Positions 7,939 to 14,400 of a stretch of 64,000 nt of DNA are shown here, in pieces. The DNA comes from a virus: the IMG/VR virus record IMGVR_UViG_3300033144_008489, positions 1 through 64,000 of that record, one strand, 5' to 3'. Under the pieces are notes generated by a model. It ran no database searches. It was given only the letters and a program-made list of their open reading frames with translations, and was not told where the DNA came from. The position numbers were made by a program, and so were the translations under genes. Each line of letters starts with the position of its first letter. Position 1 is the first letter of the stretch.

Positions 7939-8756
7939 GTAGGAGGGTCCCGAACGTCGATGACGACACGGCCGGGACCGGAGATGTGAAAATCGGCCCC
8001 TCGAACAGTTCGCGTCGTGCGTACCTGTCCATAGGGATGTATAGACCAATCAACGTCAGGCATCTCCAAACGACCCTGCACATCCTTTTCGAGGATCGTT
8101 GGAACGTGCGGCACCATTTTCACGATCTGCTTGGCCACTTCGGTCATTTCCAAGGAGTGCATCCCAGCCGCCCTCAGCGCACCTTGGGTCTTGTTCCCTA
8201 CGATGCCGTCGATCGCGCCGACGTTGTAACCGATCCGGTGCAGGTGAGTTTGGACGAGCCGCTCGGTCCCGCGCCCGCCTTCCCACTTTCCTACGTCAAG
8301 TTGTGCAGCAGCACAAAAACCCGGCCACGCAGCCTCACCACGACCGGCCCCCAGGAGCTGGTCCATCATCGTGGTCCACTCTCCGAAGAAGTGAAACACC
8401 TGATCGTGGGGCCCTGGTAACGGGTAGCGCGTGTACGGAGTGAACCCCAACGGCACCGTGAGCCCCCACAGCATCGCCAATTCACGCTCACGCCGCGTTG
8501 CCTCGGAGCCTTCGTCCTTGTTCATCTCCAGGCGCATGTAAACTTCACGCCCCGTCGAAACCGCGCTCCACTCGGGAGGGAGCCCCGTCGGCCCTGGGTC
8601 CTCTCGAACCTGTCCCCACCCCATCGTCGGCTGTGGACGACCTTCAACGACGAGACTCGTGCTGAGTTTGGCAACACGCTGCTCGAGCGTCCGCAGGGCG
8701 TCCACGGTGTCCGGCGTGTACACGCCATTCTTGTGTTGGATCAGTTGATAGCGCAT
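7935..8756 (-). CDS. Peptidoglycan-binding-domain protein
   Basis: 273 aa. Residues ~165-200 match the PG_binding_1 fold: an L/VQxxLxxxGYNVGxIDGIxGxxTxxAL pattern (GYNVGAIDGIVGNKTQ is visible). This module usually anchors cell-wall hydrolases to murein. The first 160 residues and the last 70 show no lysozyme, amidase or endopeptidase signature that I recognise, and there is no signal peptide. It may be a lytic protein with an unfamiliar catalytic domain, or a virion or regulatory protein that only uses the binding fold. It starts 7 nt after the chaperonin stop and overlaps the next gene by ATGA. The domain call is moderately sure; the overall function is open. Confidence 0.72.
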   Translation of the reverse strand: MRYQLIQHKNGVYTPDTVDALRTLEQRVAKLSTSLVVEGRPQPTMGWGQVREDPGPTGLPPEWSAVSTGREVYMRLEMNKDEGSEATRRERELAMLWGLTVPLGFTPYTRYPLPGPHDQVFHFFGEWTTMMDQLLGAGRGEAAWPGFCAAAQLDVGKWEGGRGTERLVQTHLHRIGYNVGAIDGIVGNKTQGALRAAGMHSLEMTEVAKQIVKMVPHVPTILEKDVQGRLEMPDVDWSIHPYGQVRTTRTVRGADFHISGPGRVVIDVRDPPT

Positions 8757-8763
8757 GAGCTTT

Positions 8764-10392
8764 TCACGAGTTTACCCGCGTGATCACAACCTCGGCGGTC
8801 AGCAGGGTTGAGGCGGTCGAAATCGCCGTGAGCACGGTGGCCTTCACCACCGCCAAAGGGTCACAGATGACGGGGAGATCGCGGAGGTCCCGCACAGTGT
8901 CAGTGCGGGCATCCCATCCAGCCTCCCAGGAGGCCAGTGCCTTGGTAGTTCCAGGCTCCTGAGACGCCTCCAGGACGCGTTGCAGGACGACGGGTGCCTC
9001 CTTGCCCGCATTCCGGGCCAACGTCCTGAGAGGCTCCCTGAGCGCGTCCTGGAGTATCTTCGATGCGGGCCCATCCGTGGCGAATTCCAGGAAGTTCGAG
9101 AGCGCCAAGTACGCCACCCCGGCACCGGGAACGATGCCTTCGTCGATGGCCACACGAAGGGCCTCCAGCGCGTCCTCGATCCTCGCTCGCTTTTCACGAA
9201 GTTCCGTTTCGGACCACCCACCGACTCGCATTACGCAAAACCCGTCAGTCAGCTTTGCGATCCTCGTGCGGATTTCTTCGGCGTCGTGACTGAACCCGGT
9301 GTCCTCTTTTTGAAGCTGTTCGACGCGTGCTTCGATGAGCGGGAACTTGTCCTCGAACGCCACAAACGTCGCGGACTCCTTCTTCACCGTCGCCGTCTGG
9401 GCCGACCCCAACATCTCCGACGTGAACTTGTCGAGAGGCGTCACCAAAGGGTCGAGCACGGTCGCCCCGGTGAGCGCAGCCAAGTCGTCCAGGTGGGAAC
9501 GCATGAAATCGATATGGCCCGGACATCGAACAGCGATCACCTCGAACTTGCCCCCGTCACCACGCTCGAGTTTCCGGTCGTTGGCGATCAACACCTTGAG
9601 CGCGTCAGCGAAGCACCCACGCGACACGATGATGAGGGGGTGCGGGAACTGACTAGCCTGCTCCAAGATGGAGCTCACATCTTTCAAGGTCGTGAGCTCC
9701 GCATCGATCAACGCAACCAGCGGCACGTCCATGTGACGAGGTCCCCCGTCAGGGCCAGAGAGATCGCTGCTCTCCCACCCCTTCTCGATCTCCATCCCGG
9801 TCTTGTGATCGAGCTCGATCCCCCGGCTCTTCCCCTCCTCGACCACGATGATGCCTTCGGACCCCACACGGCCGAACGCATCCACAAGGGCGTCGGCGAT
9901 CTCCTCGTCTCCGTTGCTGGCAGTCAAAGCGACTTGCCGCATCAGCAGCTCGCTATCGACGGGAACGGGGCACATCACGTCCCATAACTCGGAGTGCTCG
10001 AAACTCTGGGCAATCCGTTGAAGGTGCTGGGCAAGCCGAGCTGGGTGCTCTCCGGCGGCCACGTACTTGAGGCTCTGTCGGAGGATCGCATGAACCAAAA
10101 TCGCAGTGGTCGTCGTGCCATCCCCACATGCTTTGTTGACCTTGTCGCAGGCTTCTTGGAGGAGGCGGGTTCCCAGCCGTGCGAGCGGGTCTGCCGGCTC
10201 GATTTCCCACGCGACAGACACCCCGTCTTTCGTGGAAAGAACACCGCCGGCTCGATCCAGCATCACGGTGCGCCCTCGGGGTCCGTAGGTAGCGGCGACC
10301 ACTCGGGTCATCTCAGCCACCCCAGCCAGCATACGGCGCCTGGCCGCAAGGCCCTGAGTCACCCGGATAGGTTGTTTCTTTCGTCGTCTCAC
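8764..10392 (-). CDS. groEL-like: GroEL-type chaperonin (HSP60)
   Basis: 542 aa from a GTG at 10392, collinear with GroEL throughout. ATPase residues are intact: YGPRGRTVMLD (36-46), TKDGVSVAWEIE (54-65), GDGTTTT (90-96), and IEDALEALR carrying the Asp equivalent of E. coli Asp398, followed by EGIVPGAGVAYL. In the apical domain the GroES/substrate contact stretch RGYLSPYF of E. coli reads KGWESSDL, so several key hydrophobic residues differ. The C-terminus ends VVITRVNS with no Gly-Gly-Met tail. No groES is visible in the window. Phage GroEL homologues are known from some jumbo phages. It heads the left operon behind a terminator and may fold large phage proteins. A paralogous host gene is unlikely given the phage context. 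Confidence 0.95.
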   Translation of the reverse strand: MRRRKKQPIRVTQGLAARRRMLAGVAEMTRVVAATYGPRGRTVMLDRAGGVLSTKDGVSVAWEIEPADPLARLGTRLLQEACDKVNKACGDGTTTTAILVHAILRQSLKYVAAGEHPARLAQHLQRIAQSFEHSELWDVMCPVPVDSELLMRQVALTASNGDEEIADALVDAFGRVGSEGIIVVEEGKSRGIELDHKTGMEIEKGWESSDLSGPDGGPRHMDVPLVALIDAELTTLKDVSSILEQASQFPHPLIIVSRGCFADALKVLIANDRKLERGDGGKFEVIAVRCPGHIDFMRSHLDDLAALTGATVLDPLVTPLDKFTSEMLGSAQTATVKKESATFVAFEDKFPLIEARVEQLQKEDTGFSHDAEEIRTRIAKLTDGFCVMRVGGWSETELREKRARIEDALEALRVAIDEGIVPGAGVAYLALSNFLEFATDGPASKILQDALREPLRTLARNAGKEAPVVLQRVLEASQEPGTTKALASWEAGWDARTDTVRDLRDLPVICDPLAVVKATVLTAISTASTLLTAEVVITRVNS

Positions 10393-10467
10393 AGCACAAA
10401 GAAGGGGAAGTTCCCCTCATTCTACGCAGGTCATAGCCTAGTAATCGTCACGACCTGAATCCAAGGC
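10393..10467 (-). promoter_or_regulatory. Leader and likely promoter region of the chaperonin-helicase operon
   Basis: This is the 75 nt between the terminator's T-tract and the GTG of the chaperonin gene, on the minus strand. A new transcript should start here because the previous one is terminated just upstream. I see only weak hexamers (TTGCCT near 10467 with an AT-containing stretch 17-24 nt on, including TATGAC), so no specific promoter is claimed. A perfect palindrome lies close to the start codon (separate entry). Confidence 0.3.
10403..10417. promoter_or_regulatory. Perfect palindrome in chaperonin leader
   Basis: aggggaagttcccct has 7-nt perfectly complementary arms around a central base, ending 11 nt upstream of the GTG start (minus strand). 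It could be an operator for a dimeric regulator or a small hairpin over the ribosome-binding region. The arms contain the only purine-rich stretch (AGGGGAA) that could act as a Shine-Dalgarno sequence. Role unproven. Confidence 0.35.
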
Positions 10468-10500
10468 AAAAAAAAGGGCCCGACCTTGTGAGTCGGGCCC
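10468..10500 (-). terminator. Rho-independent terminator of the late (structural) operon
   Basis: A 9-bp perfect GC-rich stem (gggcccgac / gtcgggccc, 10476-10484 and 10492-10500) encloses a 7-nt loop. On the minus strand it is followed by eight T residues (10475-10468). Geometry and T-tract fit leftward transcripts ending 18 nt after the stop of the membrane protein gene. Confidence 0.9.
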
Positions 10501-10517
10501 TTCCACATCACGCAACG

Positions 10518-11099
10518 CTACGCAGTGCTTTCCTCAGCATCCTTTTTGGAGAGGAAGTGCTTGAGCACCATCTCCCAGAGACCGACAGCCGCGACACCCG
10601 TTGTGGCACCTCCGACAATCGCATCCGTCATGTTGGCACCATCCGTCATGAGTGCGGCCACAACGTAGCCGACCACGCCGATCACAGCCGTGACCCACGG
10701 AAGCATCTTGGCAGGAACCTTGGCAAGCACCTTCGCCTTGCGCAGACCGAACACGAGTAACGAAAGGCCGAGACCCAACGCGAGACCCCAGTGCTTTTCC
10801 TGAATGGCGGTGAACAGCGCTGACGCTGCGGCAACCGCCTCGTCATCACTGGTGATTTCTGCCTTGGCTTCGTCCTTCGCGTCGACCTTGGCATCGCCTT
10901 CTTTGCCGTCTCCGGCTTTGGCGTCATCAGCTTTGGCGTCAGGCGCTTTGGCGTCGTCAGCCTTAGCGTCAGCTTTGGCGTCGTCGGTTTTGGTATCCCC
11001 AGTGGCAGCCGCGGCAGCCACAGGCGCCTCAGCAAGTACAGGGGCGCTGATGGTGAAAACGGCCAGCAACGCTAGCAGCATCATGAGTCGGTTCTTCAT
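10518..11099 (-). CDS. Secreted/membrane protein with D/K/A repeats, holin candidate
   Basis: 193 aa. The N-terminus is a clear Sec signal peptide (MKNRLMM, hydrophobic core, cleavage likely after VLA, residue 23). Residues ~34-80 are a flexible Ala/Lys/Asp repeat region with DDAKA/DAKA units. The C-terminal half has about three hydrophobic segments (103-119, 133-151, 158-176) and ends with charged residues (KHFLSKKDAEESTA). Size, topology and position as the last gene before the terminator suggest a holin or other lysis/envelope protein. A membrane-anchored virion or superinfection protein is the alternative. ATGA overlap (11096-11099) couples it to the gene before it. Confidence 0.75.
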   Translation of the reverse strand: MKNRLMMLLALLAVFTISAPVLAEAPVAAAAATGDTKTDDAKADAKADDAKAPDAKADDAKAGDGKEGDAKVDAKDEAKAEITSDDEAVAAASALFTAIQEKHWGLALGLGLSLLVFGLRKAKVLAKVPAKMLPWVTAVIGVVGYVVAALMTDGANMTDAIVGGATTGVAAVGLWEMVLKHFLSKKDAEESTA

Positions 11100-11485
11100 G
11101 GTTCTTCTCCTTGGTGTTCGGCCAAGATCGTCTTGACGACCAGAGCCTTGGTATCACCGGGTTTGACTTCCAGACCTTCCTGATATGCGTAGAGATAAAG
11201 CCGTGAATGCGGCAGCGTAGAGAGTGTTTCGAAGGTGGCACCGTCGAAGTCGAGTTCGATCTCAACGACAGGCATCGGTCCAGGGTCTATCGCCCCCGGT
11301 TGAGGCGTATCCGTCCATTTGTACTCTTTTGGTTTTCCAAGAAACCCCAACATGTTTTGCAGGGTGATCCGGTCCGTGGCCGAAAGGCCAGGTTGTCGCA
11401 GCTTCTCCTGGAGTCTCCGCCGTTGCCGCTGAATGTGCGGCTTCCGGAGCTCAATGGAGATCATTTGCTGCGACAAATGGTTCAT
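11096..11485 (-). CDS. Hypothetical protein with SAP-like C-terminal helix pair
   Basis: 129 aa. The first 45 residues are a basic helical segment (RKPHIQRQRRRLQEKL). Residues ~88-124 (LYLYAYQEGLEVKPGDTK and the following helix) resemble the SAP/LEM-type pattern: helix, Gly-x-x-x-x-x-Gly-x-Thr/Lys loop, helix. Such folds bind nucleic acid or occur as small modules in phage head/tail proteins. The gene overlaps both neighbours by ATGA (11482-11485 and 11096-11099). Function unknown; the SAP comparison is tentative. Confidence 0.65.
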   Translation of the reverse strand: MNHLSQQMISIELRKPHIQRQRRRLQEKLRQPGLSATDRITLQNMLGFLGKPKEYKWTDTPQPGAIDPGPMPVVEIELDFDGATFETLSTLPHSRLYLYAYQEGLEVKPGDTKALVVKTILAEHQGEEP

Positions 11486-14400
11486 AGAATCTCACTTTCG
11501 TCACGGCCCGGGAACGGTGCCATGGGCACGGTCTCCGGATCAGGCACGACCCGAGTGCGGCCCACGAACATGGGCTTCCCGTCGATGCGGTAACGATCGG
11601 ATGCCGCATACCCCTCACCGAAGCCGGTGGGGCTGATGATGCCGCCGATCGTGATGCCGTTCTGCTGTTGCTCGGCGCGCTCCTCACCGATGATGCCCAA
11701 GGTGAGCAACACCATCTGAATCTCGTCACCGTCCGTGGTCGTGTCGTCCGTCGAGAACGCTTCCTCGACGAAGTTGCGAACCAACAGAGCCTTGCAAGCC
11801 AGCAGACCACCCTTGAGCACCGGCATCAGAGCAGGCGCCATGGTGTCGGAGAACCAGTCCACAGGACCACCAGGGTTGCGACCGCCGAGCACGAGGCTCG
11901 AGCCGCCACCACGGAACAGACGGAAACTCCTGGAACCACCTGGGTTGGTGTCCTCGTTGAAGGCCGTGTACTGGAGGATCGCGCCATCCGACGAAGCTAT
12001 CAACTCGCCAGGGGACCCCGCGAACCGTGTGAACTCCTCACCGGCCGAAGCGGTCAGAGGCAACAGACTCTGCACCGGACGAATCCCTCCGAAGAAGGTG
12101 TTGACGGCCGAAGCGGTGTCGTTGAGCGGGTTCTCGCCGATGAAGTCGGAGTCCTGCAACAGAAGACCCAGCGGCATCCGCTCGGTCATACCGGTGAGGT
12201 CCAACTGCGTCGTTCCGTTGCCGGCGTTGAGACGAAGATCCTCACCACCAAGCAAACTGGTCGTCGTCAACAACGCGTTGAGTCCTTGCGCGCCCGTGGT
12301 CGGGACCTTGAGCAAGAAGTCGTCCGTGTTGTTGATCTGGACCTTGACCTCGTTGCCTGCAGCTCCCACCTCGAATGCCACGATCTCGATCTGAGGCGAG
12401 TCGATGTCGTTGAACGCGGCCACGATGCTCTGGATCTCGGTTCGAGCATTGATCTTCGTCCACAGCTCGCGTGCCACGACGGCCACATCAGGCGACGAAG
12501 CATCGAACTCATCGACGGCGGCAGTAGCCCCGTTGACACCCGTGAAGATCACGGGAAGCCCTGCGGGGGTGAAGATCGTGAGCGCCGAAACGGTGTAGTC
12601 GAAGACCGGAACCGTTGCCGACGAACCAGTGATCTCGAGGACAGCCTGAGCACGGTCCGTGTTGACGTTCGCCTGTCCCTCCGTGAAGGAACGGGTCAGG
12701 ATCTTCCAGGCCGGTGTGTTCGACGCTGGAGGAATGCGGTCTGCCGCGGGCAGTGCATCGTTGGTGTACCCGACATCGGTCACGGTGCCGGCGAACAAAC
12801 GACCGCCGATATTTCCCGTACCCATCGTCGTATAGAAATCCACAGCGGCGAGGACTTGGAACGACCGAGCGTTGGGACGCTCAGGGATTTGGTCCCCTTC
12901 TGCGTCGAACTGCTGGATGGACTCGTTCATGCCGAACGCATTGCCCTGAGAGACCTGTCCGTAGCGGTTCTCGTAGTCCGTGGTCGTCCGAGTCGCCCCT
13001 TGGCGAGTCATGTACGGGTCGCCCTGGTACACGGTGCGGTTGTACGCCGTGTAGAGGCGGCTCGAATCAGGCGCCGACGACGGGATGTTCATGAACGCAC
13101 CCGAAAGTTCGGGGTTGTCGATGTCCTGTCGGAGCGTGCCCTGGCCGTTGTGGCGACGAGCCATCACGAAGTTGTTCTCGTTGATCCACCCGTTGCCGAA
13201 CCCGTAGGAGGTGAACTCAAGCACATACTCAAGCTGCTCCGGGATCTCCCCGCCCACGAACTCCGGGGACTTGCTGATGTCGATCGTGTTGAACGGGACG
13301 ATGTACGTGTGGTCTCCGCGTACTCCGGTCAAATCGAACGCACCGTCTTCACAGATGAAGAGGGTCTGCTTGTCCGCATCGCGACGCAACAAGTTGACGG
13401 CCGGGTTGGCTTCGGGAGTGACACGGTCACTCTGGAAAGTCACACCACCCTTGGCCACGAAGTCACGTCGGTCGTAGACCCCGTACAGCCGGGCGATGCC
13501 CAGGTACGGCGGCAACATGATGCCCTTGAGGCCCGAACCGAAGTCCGAACTGACAACGCCGTTGAGCTTCGCGGTGATCTCAGCCGCCTCAGAGCAACCG
13601 TCCCCGATTTCGGTGGTCAAACGACCCTGGTAGGCGGGCGTGAGCGTGGCCAAGATGGTCGCGTACTGGCCGTACTCGAGACCGCCGGTGGCACCGGTTT
13701 GGAGGTAGAACGGAGTGACCTGAACGCCACCCGTCTGGTTGTCCTCACCGCCGATGATGTCGAACACGGGGTTCGTCAGATTGGTGCTGTCGCTGAACAG
13801 GTGGTTGATGCCTTCCAAGAAGACACCGGCCCCGAAAATCGGACCGTTGTCCTGGAAGTAGGGGATGTCCTGACGACCGAAGCGCGGCACGTACTGGGAC
13901 GGCACCGGGTACCCCATGCGCAGACCGGTCGTGAAGATGTTGGCATCGTCCTTGGGACCGTCCCAACCGTTGGGGATGAGGGACGGGTTCGGGTACTGGG
14001 TCCCGTTGAGCGGATTGGCGATCGTCGCCGCACCGAGCAACGTGTCAGTGTTGGCCGGCGGGAGCGACGTGAGGTCGGCCAGATCCGTGATGATCGTGAA
14101 CCCCTGGAAGGTCATCGCCTGCCGCTGGAACGGCCGGAACATCAGGGTCTTGGAGCCGTTGTCGAAGAAACTCTCGTTTTCACGATCGATCTCCGAACTC
14201 AGGACAACGTTGCCGCCGTAGTCCGGTGCCTGCGGAGCCGCAAGACCCAAACTGGGCAACCGGTTCCACGTCTGGACATGCGTGGGGCAGTAATCGACCT
14301 CGGCCGGGTTCCCAGGAGCGCCCGTCTCATTCGGGAAGTTGGGATCGAGAACCGCTTTGCTCTGACGAAGAATCGTACTGAGCGGCGACTGGATCGTGAT

